A DNA stretch of 64,000 nt. Source: Glossina fuscipes (Eukaryota > Arthropoda > Insecta > Diptera > Glossinidae). Positions 1 to 13,155 of this stretch are shown piece by piece. The stretch spans positions 3,627,149 to 3,691,148 of the forward strand of contig NW_023998415.1 in assembly GCF_014805625.2 (NCBI RefSeq). Direction: 5' to 3'. Below the pieces are notes generated by a model, which had not been told where the DNA came from, did no database searches, and worked only from the letters and a program-made list of their open reading frames with translations. The position numbers and the translations under genes were made by a program. Numbering within the stretch: position 1 is the first letter of the stretch; every line of letters starts with the position of its first letter.

Positions 1-3000
1 TAGCGCTCACGATCTACGAAGAAATCAAGATCTATTGTGGATTTTTAATTCTCTTGTCTTGTGTTCAACCAAAAGTAACCGCAAGAGAGACAGCAAGAGA
101 AGAAGAGAAGAATATTTAAATTGCAATATATAAAAATAATTCAATATCGGCTTTAATCAATTTTGACATATTGCATTTTTTTAGGACTTGGCTTTACCCT
201 TTAGTTATTTTTCGCTGTTGTTGACCGAGTCATTGAACGCAATCATTGAAATCCCACTACAAGAACAAGTGTCCTAATTGCGATTGCTTTTAAAACTCTT
301 ACAGGAGAGCGACAAATATAAATCGGTTCACAATCTCGTCTCATGGAAGAGAAAAAATAACATTTTTTTCTGGTTTACGATCTTCGATGACTACTTCTGA
401 GTGTTACAAATAAAATTATCCCAGTACACTTGTGCTTGTCAAACTGGACGCATTTACTTTTAGCCGTGTTTTCATTTGAATTCGAAACGTTTCGCAGTTA
501 AATTGATTAGAAATGTTCAGTGTGGTCTTATAATCGGGATTAAGCGTTCAAGTGTGGAAATATTTTTTTCTTTTTTTTTTTTTAAATGGTGCATTCGCGA
601 TTTGGTCCATCGTTGATTGGCGTTTTTCTCGAGGAACTTTCGTGCAATTTATGGAAGCCACGCTTCTAAAAGTCCTCGACTCGAGTCTGGTGAGTACAAC
701 GTAAAGACTAGCACGAAACGGTATTGTCTCATGCATGGATTAATGGAAGGATAGATGTCGTGTAAAAAAATTCTTTTGTATTGCTTTGGTTAATATTTCG
801 GCCGTCTTTTGAAAAGCGAATCTTTCGGGTCGACAAGTTGCTGTTAGTAGCGTTTGATAAAAACCGTCTGATGATGAATTTTCACCCACAGTAACGGTAC
901 GATGCAAAAACTTTTTCTTTTGTATTATTCGAGCAATGAAGAAATGTTGTCGACGATTGTTCTTTTGTTTTTGTCACAACACTAGATATCCTTGTTGTTA
1001 GGAAGGTGGTTGCGGCTGCCGAATTATTTAAGGTATAAAGAAATCACAAGTCCGCAGTTGACTTCCGAAATCGCCATTTCATATATGTAGACCTGCTTTA
1101 TATTACAAAGAGATCAAAATTAATTGTCTTGTTGCGAACAAATTCAATGAGGAAAATCTCTCAAGAATTTCAATTATCGACTATATGTTTGGCGTATTCT
1201 TGTGAGAACTTTTATTTCCACTTGAAGCATGGACGCACCCTCTCCTCTATAAAATCCGCAATAATTTAGTTTACATTCATGAAAATCCAATTCTCTAACT
1301 CGACTACTGGATTCGCCTAATCTCTAAAACATCTTAGAGCTAACTTTAGATTTTGTCGACTTATCTCTAAAGTGCATATCAATTTATAGGAGTTGATACA
1401 ATCCGATCGCAGATATAATCATTTGCTTTTGCAATTGAAAGCATCTATGTTTGCCAAGTAATTTCCTCAGTAATGTCTCAATTAACAGCCCTCTTTTTCA
1501 ATTCTTATATACCTCTTAATTTGATGTTTGAATTGATTCTGTTTTACGTGCTTTTTCAAGGTTTGGCTCCTATTAAAATTTCTTCTGTAATTTAGGCGAC
1601 ACTTTTTCGTGTTAGCACATTTTCCAGCCTCGTTTAAACCTTTGCGTATATCAGTTATGCGGCGATGCGAGTTATTCTTGTGTAATAATCATTATTTACG
1701 CATAAGATATATTTACATGAATCGCGTGAACCGCATTATCGACATTGTTCTTAACGCAATAAGTCTTCGGTGTGTTTCTTTCTTGTTGGATTTTTCTTTG
1801 AAACATAACATAAATAAATGATAAATTATATTCGTGGGAACGCATTAATGGCCGATAGGGTCGAAGATGGCTGGAATGCCATCATCGGAAGAAGGACGCG
1901 CCGGACTGAAGATGATTTAATCGCTCTGCTATTAAAAACTTGCATTAGTAATGGAGAGATAAGACGAAAAATTAAGACAATGAGCCCGTGAAGGTGATCA
2001 TAAAGAATTCGACAAGAAGAACCAATAGCTAAATCATCTGAACATAAAGGGCGCATAAAATCTAAAAAAAAAAAAAATATTAAACAAAGGTTAAAAATGC
2101 GAAAAAGGTTTCCAGACCATTTTGAGAATGATGCTAACTTCCCTGCAATCAAATTACGAGTTCCCTAAATTATATCATATGAAATCAAATCTTTTAAGAG
2201 TAGAACCTTACCTTTAATAGCCGGGGATGCAATATTTGGATTTGATCGGCAATTTCTAAAAATATTATTAAGTGCCAGGAACTGTCATGAATGTTGAAAT
2301 TATTTAATATTAAAATATTATTCGAAAGGCAATCGATCTCATATGCAGATGTTATAAGCAAGGAAAAGCGTTTGTAGCTAATTACTCGCGAATGCTTATC
2401 TTTATGATGATACTCACAGCTACGTTCGCTTAAGTTGGAGAACATTCTTGCCATTGGACAAAGTCGATATAATACGTTGGTGCATAATTATCAAGCGTCC
2501 TTGAGCATTCGGACACGTTCGGCTTTATTCTTGCCATCGAGCTTCTGGGGGAACCATTCACCTAAGCTTTTTGAGGCAACGAATGACCGTTGCATGGTCC
2601 CCGTTGAAGTTGTCGGTCAGCATTCAAGTTTCCAAATTTACGTTCGCTACCACGGCTGGCAAAAGTGCCTGGTCACCGAAATCCGATGCTCGACATCTTC
2701 CCAGATTAGAAATGGATAAATCATTTCCTGCATCGTTTTTCGCTGGTTGTGTCATCCAGCCGAAAAATTTGTTGAGATCGAGAAATGACTGCGCCGCTTT
2801 CCATCCTTTCTCGTCTTTATAACCTAAAAGTTGAAGATTATTTTCATTCATAAATTTATAAGATATCGCATATTTTTATTAAAATATAGCTTGGCAAAGC
2901 AATGCATGACAATTACGCACCGACCTAATATATTTTTGTTATTTCGGAAAGTAACTGCGCTGATAAGGGGTGCTTTGATGTCAAAATGGAAGGCTCTTGC

Positions 3001-3400
3001 AAGATCAAAATTATGTCGCAAAAGTCATGAGCGATTGTCCCTCCTTATAGGGAATATAGTAGCAAACTTCATCCATTTGATTTTCGTTCCATTGCACTGC
3101 AACAACTTGTCAAATGATTACCCCTAAAGGGCAGCACAGATTCAAATCTTTTAGCAAGTCTCCGAAACAAACCGTTGCATATTACATTCGTAACACTTGG
3201 AGATAGTGCGCTAGGTAATGGGTAATTTTAAGCCCGTTGCTGTTCGATAATCTACGTTTATATAATAATATAAAGAGGCATTTCGAACATTTCGACTGTT
3301 TGCTTTTCACCTAGTTAGTGGCTCCTCAACTAAACCAAACTAACTGGTACACTTAACTTTGAATTTAGAAAGAGCAAGTTAATGTCATTTATTTTTTGCG
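1..3400. other. non-coding or intronic DNA without identifiable gene
   Basis: A strong splice-donor-like string, CTG|GTGAGT, lies at 689/690, downstream of a TCAGTGTGG initiator-like string near 516 and a purine-rich stretch near 85-115. This could be the end of a 5' untranslated exon of the Pax gene. It cannot be the missing coding exon: the frame opened by the ATG at 651 ends in phase 0, and joining it to 17946 gives a stop within three codons. The segment 2440-3130 is less AT-biased and has overlapping open frames on both strands, but no protein family was recognised. Confidence 0.3.
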
Positions 3401-3419
3401 GGCGATATGTTATCAAATT

Positions 3420-3545
3420 TTTGTTTTTGATATGACCAATCACGGATGGGTCGGAGAGAAGTGGGGAAGGAGAAAGAGAAATGGAGTGGCCCCAGGGCTG
3501 GTGGTTAAGTGTTATATGTTTTTGCTGACTGAGCAGTCATTGTAC
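3420..3545 (+). repeat. dispersed repeat C, copy 1
   Basis: Shares an ordered series of blocks with 8232-8370: a T-rich start, ATATGACCA, GTCGG, an AGAAGT-GGGAAGG block, CTGGTGGT and GTTATG. The copies are diverged and gapped. No terminal repeats or coding capacity are visible. Confidence 0.4.
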
Positions 3546-3740
3546 TCCTAGCAAAAGATAAGGAAAACAAAAGTTAAAGTTTTCAAGTTGGGACAGCTCG
3601 ACTATTAAATGCGTTCCATTACTTTTATATAGTATAATTTTTCACTTATTTCCACCAGTATAACTTTCCTATAGTCCGTAAGCCGTCTTCATCGAACACG
3701 ATTTGCAAAATGCCCTGTAACCTGTAACCTTCATTGGAAC

Positions 3741-3741
<1 letters not shown>

Positions 3742-3771
<30 letters not shown>
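3742..3771. repeat. poly(A) tract of 30
   Basis: Uninterrupted run of A. It is preceded by a small CTGTAAC duplication. It might be an old retroposon tail, but no retroposon body was recognised upstream. Confidence 0.9.
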
Positions 3772-3772
<1 letters not shown>

Positions 3773-4045
3773 CGCCGCAGAATCTTTAAATAATTAATTG
3801 CGATTTACTTTAAAATGATCACTGATGAATTATTAGTAATATTAACATATTTAACAAACGCATACGTACGTACGCACACACCCATGCACGCATAATCATC
3901 CGCATTAAATAACTTCCATAAACCACTGCATTGGTTTTCTCGAAATGAAAAACAAAAGAAAAGATACGCTACGCAGTAAACATGTATGGTTATGTTTTTT
4001 TCGTGTAACACTATTTTATTGTTTTATAATTATAAGTATACTATA

Positions 4046-4092
4046 ACTACAACTACAACTACTACTACTAGTACTACCACTAGTACTACTAT
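4046..4092. repeat. (ACT)n-like imperfect trinucleotide repeat
   Basis: ACAACT, then ACT units, then two ACTAGTACT blocks. Simple repeat; not coding. Confidence 0.8.
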
Positions 4093-6133
4093 ACGGTCTT
4101 ATCGATACACATTTTAAGATTAAACAATTTGTTTCATTCTTATTGCTTTAAATGCTTACGAAATTTGTCTTTTATTTCGATTTCGTTTATTTCATGTGAA
4201 TACTCTGTGAATAGAATCAAGTGCAACTATTTTGTATCTATCTAGCGGTACATAAATAAACTATAGAAATGTTCGAACACACGATGATGAAAGAAACTTT
4301 TTTACGTTTGATATACAATTTTTTTCTGCGGTGGAAACGACCTCATGTTAATATGTGTAGGAAGCAATTGAGTCTGTTCGGTCGTCTAAAGCTTGACATT
4401 AAGATGTTAAGATTTTTCACTTAATGTCGACTCTTTTCTGCGCGCATTTGAAATGTGTATCTCGTCCATCCTTGTTTTGTTATTACTTTTGATATATTTC
4501 AGATTATCGTACCACCTAATCTGCCAACATTGTAAATAGATTTCTTTGATTTTTATAAAGAAGAGTTTTGCCTATAAATCGAATTATTTCCCATTAATTT
4601 GCCACACTGCCTTATTTACTGGATGCGTGAATTGGGTTGTGCGACATTTTCATGGCATTGCGTAACTGTTATTATTATTCATGCTGATCACTACTGCGTG
4701 ATATCGCAGTATATAGGTTCCCCCGATATGATGGTATATAGGTTACCCCGAACTGTACGCACATACGTTTTTTTTTGAAAGCTTTGAATACATCAAGCGT
4801 TTCCTCAATCGTGAGAAATGATGAGAAATGGGTACAATACGATTATTGGAAGCGCTTGAAATTCTGAAAAAGAACCATTAAAGTCGAGCACTCACAACGC
4901 CAAGTGTCTGCTCTGTGCTTTGGGGTTCATTTTTAAAATCTTTTTTAACGTCATTGCATAGTCCAACTCAAAGAATAACGCTTGACGCAATTGAGCTAAT
5001 TATTGAAGGCAGAATGTTAACACTGCGCCGTACGAGATGAGAAAATTCAGAGAATTCAGTTAGTAGCATTAGACTGGCATCCATCCTCCTCCTCTGGACT
5101 CCTGTTTTATCGACAACTCCAATCCACGAAATGTATAAGTTTTATCGTCAACAAGGCAAACAGCAGTTTTGATTTTATCAGACGTGGGCCAAGAGAGTTT
5201 CATGTTGCTTGCACTGCTAGGTTGTTCTATATATAGCTAATGACTGTTTAAATGTACCTCCACTATATAGGTGGAATCCGCTATACAATCTTCACTGTAA
5301 GCGAATTAATTCCTAGGAAAAGCTATTCATGCTAGTTTGCTGCGCAATCTGCTCTGAGAATCCAGTGTCCATTTGTCGCCGTATAGATATCGTTTAGTGC
5401 TGATAAAGCTACTCATCCTAAAGAATAGTCGAATAACGCTAAATATCTATGTCTTTTGTTCATATACTTCTTAATGCTCTGTTAGACCTCTACTTTTTAG
5501 TATCAAAAATAAACACAAATATTCCATAACGAGTATCAAGACCCCTTTTTCATGTGCTTAATACTAATCCTCACAGAATAAATTATGGTAACAATGATCC
5601 TATGCAGAGATTGTGGCATTGATTGACTTTGGCATGAGCGTTTTTCTTGTAAAATTCAAAATAATTATAGCGTGTAGCGGATAATGAGAGACAATTTCGG
5701 TTATGCAGAGCAGACGCTTCCCTCGGTCGGATGAAACGGCCGGGAGGTCAAACCGGAGAAATCAAAAAAAAAAAAAAAAAAAAACGAAAGTCGGGTTTAT
5801 TCTATGATCTAGTAAGGTTTTTGATTATGCCCGTGTCATTTTTCCCTAAAACTTCATAATTCACTAGTGTTGGCTTGCTGGCGTTTGCTCTTTTTGATTT
5901 CCTGGGCAATGGGGACTAAATCGCACCGTACCGTAATGTGTTATTATTAAATTTAATAAAAGCAAATAATTAATTGAATAAATCAATTCTTCCAAAACCA
6001 GTCTCTCAAAACGGAGCGCCTATGCTCAAAGCGAATTGACCTCACTTTCTCTGCATTAGACACTTCAAAGAGATCGGAATTGATTAAAAATAAGCATAAT
6101 TTGAAAGGAAAAAGCACCAAAGTATTATTATTA

Positions 6134-6609
6134 GGTAGTCCGAAAATTTCTTGCGGTTTTTCCCGACGCCAGGTTAAAATAACTTTTTTTAGGTCGTTAG
6201 AGAGATAATTAGAGTTAAAGGTATATGTAGTGATGTACAGGCGGCTTATTGTTACTTTGTAAAAAAATTTCCAAGTAATCGTTTGTGTTGTAGTAGTGAG
6301 ACGTGGCAGATCAAAGTGAGCAAATAAGACATATTTTACTTTTTTTGTAATTTGTGCGGTGTATGGAACTAATACTGTAGCAGAACGCACTTGCCAAAAT
6401 TGGTTCGCGAAAATTCGTTCTGGAAATTTTCAGTGATAGCTTAAACATTTTCTGGTAGACCAAACAGTGTTGATCACGGCCAACAAAAGGTTATAATTGC
6501 AGCTGATCGACATATGACGACTCGTGACGTTGCGGAAAAACTTTATTCATCCATAAAACAAGATTATTTTATATCATAGAGGAAAATCGCAAGAAATTTC
6601 CCGACTACC
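6134..6609 (+). mobile_element. internally deleted mariner-like element with both terminal inverted repeats
   Basis: The left end (6134 onward, GGTAGTCCGAAAATTTCTTG) and the reverse complement of the right end (to 6609) match at about 24 of 27 positions. Each end abuts a TA (6132-6133 and 6610-6611), the standard mariner target duplication. Inside, on the + strand, is a ruined start of a mariner transposase. CQNWFAKIRSGNF is read at 6392-6430. After a stop and a frame change follows a segment with DRHMTTRDVAEKL, matching the second helix-turn-helix. The catalytic domain is missing. The element is 476 bp against about 1.3 kb for a complete mariner, so it is a non-autonomous ruin. Confidence 0.8.
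6305..6560 (+). pseudogene. mariner transposase N-terminal relic
   Basis: Frame-broken remains of the DNA-binding domain within the 476-bp element. The RHILL-like start near 6326, VAERTCQNWFAKIRSGNF near 6377-6430, an SGRP-like string in a shifted frame near 6450, and a DRHMTTRDVAEKL-like segment near 6507-6545 occur in the family's order. Two stops follow the GNF motif directly. No aspartate of the catalytic triad remains. Confidence 0.75.
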
Positions 6610-6934
6610 TAACCTATAAAAAAGACTACACTGAGGAATATAAAGTCATGGCTGTAACTATAAACTTGTTTCCGCTTTAAACAATCTTGGCTTAGCCTTA
6701 CAATTATAAATATTGGCGTCTATTTAAGCCAATGTCTTTTAGAAAATTGTGGAATTGTTCGGAGAATTATTTCATTTTTTTTTTCTTTTTGCAAAAATGA
6801 AAGATGATTTTCTTACAGTGTATAAATAAGTTCATCAATCAAATCAAGTTCGATAAATTTAATCTCTTACCAATTTCACGAATTATTATTCGACGGTTCA
6901 CGTCAATTAATTGTCCTTATTTTGACGTCGGCAG

Positions 6935-7480
6935 TTTCCATTCACCTTCCAGAACGTGGTGTATCTTCAATTCCCCGTTTAAGACGGCCCAACAGCTCTT
7001 GAGATACCCAAATAGAAAATGGGTGCGAGCTAATCTCTCACGCAAGAAGGCAGGTAGACGGAAGGTAGTCTGATGGACTGCGCATTGCCAAGCCAGAAGC
7101 AATCCTCTGTTTGGGCAACCTGATTCCCGTGGACATTCAAAGTTTCATACAGCTTTGGATGATCTTGTACTATACGCGGCCGGACCCACCCTTGATTCTG
7201 GACTTGACATACCTCCCGGAGTGCCATCTACTACAATATCCCTTCTCAAGGTAATAAACGCTTCCAAGCACGTCATTATAAAGCACACACCCAAGCACAC
7301 ACCTCAATCCTCTTAAACTGCATATACCATCAGGAACTGAGCAAGCTTGATGACAATCAATCAATAAAAGAGAATCGAATGGCAGAAGAAAATGTCCGCT
7401 TCCCTGCAGAAAAGAAAATCTTCCTTCGACACTACTCTTCCACGTCCAAGAGAAAAACCCGTCGCCAGGTTAAAGTAAAA
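6935..7480 (-). repeat. GC-richer dispersed repeat A, copy 1
   Basis: Its reverse complement matches 25805-26440 in collinear blocks. These are a start GGTTTTTCTCTTGGA…GGAAGAG, then TCTCTTT-ATTGAT, GGCCGCGTA, CACCCAAAG-TGTAT-like, CAGGTTGCCCAAA, and near the end CACCCATTTTCTATT…TACCTCAAG. Base composition is less AT-rich than the flanks. Short open frames occur but none matches a known family, and no terminal repeats were recognised. Confidence 0.65.
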
Positions 7481-8231
7481 AGTACAATCAAAAGAATGGG
7501 CACAAATTGCTGTTCCAGGATTACATTTTTATAGAATTCCAGAAGCGCCCATTTATATGAACAACATAGTGAAATACAAAAAAGTATATGCTGATGTCTT
7601 TTACCGTTTTGCTTTTATTACAAAATGCAAAAAAAAGGAAGAACAATTACTTACATACATGTATATGTAACCGTCTGAGTTGACGGATGCTCAACATTAT
7701 CCACAAGTTCAACTATACTTTTCATCTATTCTATCCAATGTCCGTGACATTTTTCTCCCTTTGAGATTTTTACGGGGAAGTACAGGAGCGAAGAGCTGAT
7801 AATGATCATGCCTGCGAGAGTGTTTTTGTTAAGCAGTAATATATAACCTCTATGGTATTGTTAATGGGTATTAACCCTTGTTTTCCTCAGTCCCTTAATA
7901 TGTTAACACTGAGGGATGATGATAATGAAAATGTTGTACGCGAAATATTATATTATCGTATATGTTAAAAGAAATGTAAGTGCCATGTGTGTGTATACGT
8001 GCATGTGGAAAGAAATATTTAATGAGCAGACAATAAATAATATTTGCGTTAATGAGGAATTAATGAGGAGATGATAGCACACTTAACGCGTTTACAATGT
8101 TAACGATGTTGCCATCAATTGTGTTGGTAAGAAAATATTTTTTATGTTATAGTATTGCGATTATTGAATGTGTGAATCGGCGTCCGCCTTTTTCGAAAAT
8201 CAAAGTGCATCAAGCATTTTTTTTTTTTCGA

Positions 8232-8370
8232 TTTTTTATTTTCAATATGACCATTTACTCATAGGAGTACATGTCGGTCAGAAAGAAGTAGGGAAGGGGA
8301 TATGTTGAAACTGGTGGTCGTAGCTTAGTCGTTATGTGCGTGAACCTCTAAACAATGACTTGTTAGTAGT
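8232..8370 (+). repeat. dispersed repeat C, copy 2
   Basis: Second member of the diverged pair with 3420-3545, in the same orientation and with the same block order. It is preceded by a poly-T tract. Confidence 0.4.
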
Positions 8371-8769
8371 GATTTTCAACTACTCGGCGACTCAAGCGGG
8401 AATCATTACTTGGAGCTTTGAATAGGTACAGTCCTGTGCCAAAAAAAATTACTTTACTTCCCCTTAATTCGAAAAAGAGTGCTGCTGTGTCATTACAACT
8501 GATGAACTGATAATGGATTCGGTACGATATCTAAAGTCACCACGACCATAACACAGAGTAGAAGAGCTATTAACAACCACGATAAAGCGAGCTTTAGCTC
8601 TGTGTGGTCCTGTGATTTGTTTCAACCAAATGAAACTATCACTAAGGAGCGCAACTGCGGAGCAATGGCCGTGATATGACAAAAGTCATGCTATGGAGAA
8701 TTTTCGGTATTGAGAAATTTGGTCGCATATAGGAAAACTCGCTTAGGAAACGTTTATAGTTCTAATCTC

Positions 8770-9020
8770 GAAAGTCCTGCCCTCCCGGCCGTTATTACTA
8801 GATATTACTCTATCCAATTTACATCGGTTTCAATAGATGTCCTGTTGTTCGTTCGAACGATGCTTTCATTTTTATGACGGGATCCAGACATGGAATCATT
8901 TATTGATCCCCTCCAAAGACAAGGATTCCTTCAGAGAGGTGTTCTGTAAATTGTCTGAGATAAGGGCGAAAGTTGTATCGGCAGATGGACGGTACTTTCA
9001 TTATATAAATCTTTCGTTTT
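8770..9020 (+). pseudogene. mariner transposase C-terminal relic
   Basis: An open frame from 8837 reads SKDKDSFREVF and then AKVVSADGRYFHY. This corresponds to the mariner C-terminal pattern (…SKDE-FFRRGI…LPERW-KVV-SDGQYF). Residues between also align in spacing with the segment after the third catalytic Asp. The first two Asp motifs, the DNA-binding domain and terminal repeats are not visible. It is a different lineage from the intact-looking copy at 58430. Confidence is moderate because identity is patchy. Confidence 0.6.
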
Positions 9021-10459
9021 CCAGACAGACGTCATATTCACGCATCTTGAAACCCAATTCTGCATTATTTCGTTTAAAGTTGCTCGTTTAGGGTCCACGT
9101 TGACATGGAGTGAAAGATGAATATTTTCAATATAATTGACTTTTACATTTTCTTAAGAAGTGGCTTTCTTTACTTACTCCTGTCTTCGAGAAATTGTTGA
9201 TTGCATATATGTGACGTAAGGTTCTCTTTCCTAAATTTCTATAGATTTTGTCGGCTTTGAAACATGCTAGAGTGTACGTTGGTATTGTCGAAGATTTGAA
9301 GCTATCTCGTTTTGAAAACATTTGTTAATACATCAGAAACCTTCTCCTCGATTTTCGATTTCTCTTAAAGTCACGACGCAAACAGAGCAGATAAACAAGA
9401 ATAGAGACCGTTAGTATCGGTTGAATTAAGATATATTTTCAACAATTTTTAATAAAAAACCGATTAACAAAAAGAAGGAGATAGGACAAGAGATTATAAT
9501 ATAAAGCTGGCTTAACATATATGTATAGGTATATATAGATATATATATATATATTTTTTTTTTCTATACTAAGTATTTTTCTAAGTTCACCTGTTGTACA
9601 CATGATGTTAAGAAGGGAGAAATTATGACTAAATTGAACGTTTTAAGCCAAGCTTGAAATCGTAATAATGAGAGAGTCATATCCAAAGATAGTATCTGTG
9701 GATTGAAATGAATATGAATAATATATGGGACTTTTCAATTTATTCGATGGCAACGAAAAATTTTAAAGCTAAGCCTATGATGTCATGATCGTCATACGAT
9801 AACGTTGGCGTTCTTGTGTCATGGAACGATTTTTAAGGTGAACGCTACAAACATGCTTTGGTATGCATAATCAACGGTATGATCAAAAACTGATGAAATT
9901 ATTTAGAATTAGATCCACAATAAAATATGCAACATTTTATGTATGTTGGATTTTATATTATGCTTTAATTACGGATACCTTAGAAAAAGCATTTTTGGTT
10001 GGAATTATCCAGAGGCAATCATCAGTAGGTGATAGTTTGATCGTTCATAGTCTACGGTCTTTACGACAAACGCTACTATAAGTTCTAATTTTTCTTTTTT
10101 CGTAATTCTCACAATTACGATTGCAGATCGCGTTAATTCTCAATCTTCACTTTCGATCTTTCCCAGTCTTTGACATTTCTCAGAAAGATGCCGACAAATT
10201 GGCTAAATTGACTCACAATAACGCGCTGGCTACAAATACATGTTTTACTTGTCAGGCATAAGTGTTACAGGGTGTGGCAAGTTAGTTTGCTAGATAATCT
10301 ATACAATAAGTTATGAGTTGATAGGGTAGACTGACATATTCTTACTTACCTTATGGGTAATTGTAGCCTAAATCTAACCTATTACATTTGGGATTATTCC
10401 AGCAACGCGGCGAAATGTGGAAATTAAGGCAAATTTTAGTTTCTAATACGTATGTTTAC

Positions 10460-10710
10460 ACCTTACACTACTTGTGAGAAGAGTGTGCTAAGTTTGCATG
10501 GACACGTGCAACATCCATAAGAACTTCATATAGGAATAGCGATTATATAGTATACCGATTGTAGCAATCGTTTCAGAGCTATTTTCTGAGTGGAATCATT
10601 TTTTGAGTTAAGTTTTAAGCATGCCGGTCCGTCTGTCCGTCTATCCGTCTCTCTGCCAGTGTCATTGATATCTCTCTATGGGCTTTTGTGTTTAATGTAA
10701 AAATCGCAAT
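10460..10710 (+). repeat. dispersed repeat B, partial diverged copy
   Basis: Contains the family's typical CCGGTCCGTCTGTCCGTC-type stretch (10623-10656). A CAACATC block and Gln/Phe-poor AT-rich DNA precede it, in the same order as in the other copies. Weak beyond that block. Confidence 0.4.
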
Positions 10711-12799
10711 TTTCTTGATCATTATGACGATCACTACCCGTCGTTATATGAAAAACTCTTTTCTCAGGTTACATGCCGTACGAAATGATGATGAAACATA
10801 TGCAAAGAATTGGCTCCTTATTTAAACTCCTGCCCATTCAAACAAAAAAAAAGAAAGAATACTCTGTGCAGGATAACAAAATGTAATTTGTGACGCTTTA
10901 CAATGGAAAATAGGATGAAATAATGGTTTGGTATATAATATATACATATACTGTAGCAAGCTTATATCGAGGTTGCCATGAAAAGCAGTCCATCGTTTTA
11001 TATAGCATTTATATATATAAGGTATAATTTTTAATATTTCATGACGCAGACAAGTGAAGAATTCTAGTGGAAGTTCTATAGTTGTATAGTTTTTTGATAG
11101 TCGGTTTAGCCAGACTTATAAAGTAAGGTGTAAGGTTCTGACTCAATTTGTGATTGCATATTAAGAGATGCAGGCTAAATTGAAAATAAATTTTTACCTG
11201 TTGTTGTTTTCTTCCCAAATGCATGCAAAAAGCGTGGTCAGCTTTTTCAGTTAGAGAGATACTCTTCTTTTACTTTCCCGAACGAGGTCATGTATTTTGA
11301 TTAAAGTAAACTCTATGAAGAGTAAGCAGTAAGCAGTAAGCTCAGTCTCGAATATGAAATGCTCAGCGGCATACATACTAAGATTCTGAGCTTAAAGACG
11401 ACTTAATGTTTAACGTTTCGTGGCGTTAATAGCGCTAAATAGTTGTTACAAAAACAATGTGACTGAGCAAGAAACACTTTGTGAAATATAACGGACTGTT
11501 TTTCATGGACGACTGCTGGGGTAGTTTTGTGAATATGCCATTGCTCAAAAACGAAGAAAGGCGCGCATAGCGAGAACAAAGCTAAGAATCCATAATAATG
11601 TGTATATAAAAAAATAAAAGAAAACGCAATAAGGTTAACGCATGCATTACAAATTTGCAAAATGTCCCAATCATTCGAGACCTAAATTCATACCCTATTA
11701 CAATTACATGATGAAACTAATTTACATTAACTATCCTTATGGAGACATTGTTGTATATCTAAAACTTTAAAGCAGTGGCCTTTTGATTCCGGGACAAGCA
11801 AACGATGATCGCATCGTACATGCGTGTGTGCAGACAATCTATCTATATCTATATCGGACAAACTTTGCATAATACACGCAAATGTTTTTTAGCAAGAATA
11901 AAAATTGTCATTTGATCTGGAAAAGTTACGGCTCTCGTGTTATATATATCAAGACCCCCCTTTCAACGTGGAGCGGAGTAATGTATGAACCTTCTGCTTC
12001 GTTTACACCTTGGCTTAATCGAATTGATCGGAAAAACGGCTACACTTAACCAATCTGTCATAGCCGTCGACCGCAATCGCCAAACCATTTAACCGTATGA
12101 AATAAAATCGTATTAAATAATACGTGTGCATTGATTTGCTTTTCGCTTTGGAGGCATTTAACTAGAAACGTTTGCTAAAAAACGTTAGCAGAAAAAACAG
12201 AAGGAAAACTATCGCAGGAATCTTTACAAATTTTGATTTTTATCCATGCAATTTGGGAAAGGTGTTAGATGTAGTTTAACCCTCCTTGATATCGGATGAT
12301 CAGCCGGTCTTTTTCCCTTCGAATATTTTTTATACAAAATGAAGAGGAGCTTCTCTTCATTACAATTACGTTCGTCAATCGTGCCTTCAATATGCAAATA
12401 TACAAGATTCAATTTTTTTTTTTTGGAACGGAGTAATTATAATATTGGCATGCTTGATTTCGGGCTGCGTCTAATCAGGATGTTGCCCCGTCTCGTAACA
12501 GATTTAAAGTATCGTTGACCATTAGCCGATTTTTCAATAAATCATTCTATTCGATTTCTTATTCATTTTCATCGACTAAGGGGCACTAAATTTCTTTTCT
12601 TCTCTTGCTCACCAAATTGCAATACAGACATTCACTCTGATCGGACTGCGTACTTTTATAACCAGCTATTGATAAGCCTCACAAGCCCACGGTCAGAAAG
12701 GAATCGCGTGTCTTGAGCAGGAAATTGTTCATAGTTTATTTATCTGAAGAACATTATATCCATTACAAACAGGATATATATTTTTAGATCTTAGACCAC

Positions 12800-13155
12800 T
12801 TTTAGCACAACGCTATACGAGATGCGTCGAGATGTAGATAACATTGAGAAGGACCTGAGATAGATCTACTTTTTATTATCCTGATCGCTTTAGAGTTGTT
12901 TTCTGAATCGATCTAAGCTTGTCGGTCCGCCTGTCCTCCATCCCTCTTATTTCAAACCAATGCTCCAATTTGTGAGATATTTTGATGACATTTGCTAACC
13001 TGATTCCCCCTAAAGACGAACTGCATTCAAAACGTTTCGAATTGGACCAGGTTTTTTTATCATTTTCCATATAAAGTCTTATCAAAACGTTCGTTTCGTT
13101 ATATAAACAACTATAAGGTGGCAGAAGATGCCATGGCCCACTATAGTGTTTTAAT
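12800..13155 (+). repeat. dispersed repeat B, short form copy 1
   Basis: Block order: AACATTGAGAAGGACCTGAGATAGATC, a GTCGGTCCGCCTGTCC stretch, TGTGAGATATTTTGATGA, CCTAAAGACGAAC, and an end at CATGGCCCACTATAGTG. The copy at 17440-17795 has the same order and the same end point, suggesting a shared truncation or a subfamily boundary. Confidence 0.65.

Noticed and set aside
651..689. ATG-initiated short frame before the donor at 690 as the missing first coding exon
   Set aside because: It ends in phase 0, while the exon at 17946 needs a single preceding base; joining them gives a stop after two codons.
2440..3130. Overlapping open frames on both strands with near-coding composition
   Set aside because: No family recognised on either strand and no coherent splice structure; a blastx would decide.
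5983..6390. 135-residue minus-strand open frame
   Set aside because: Shadow frame partly across the mariner-derived element; the meaningful reading is the plus-strand transposase relic.
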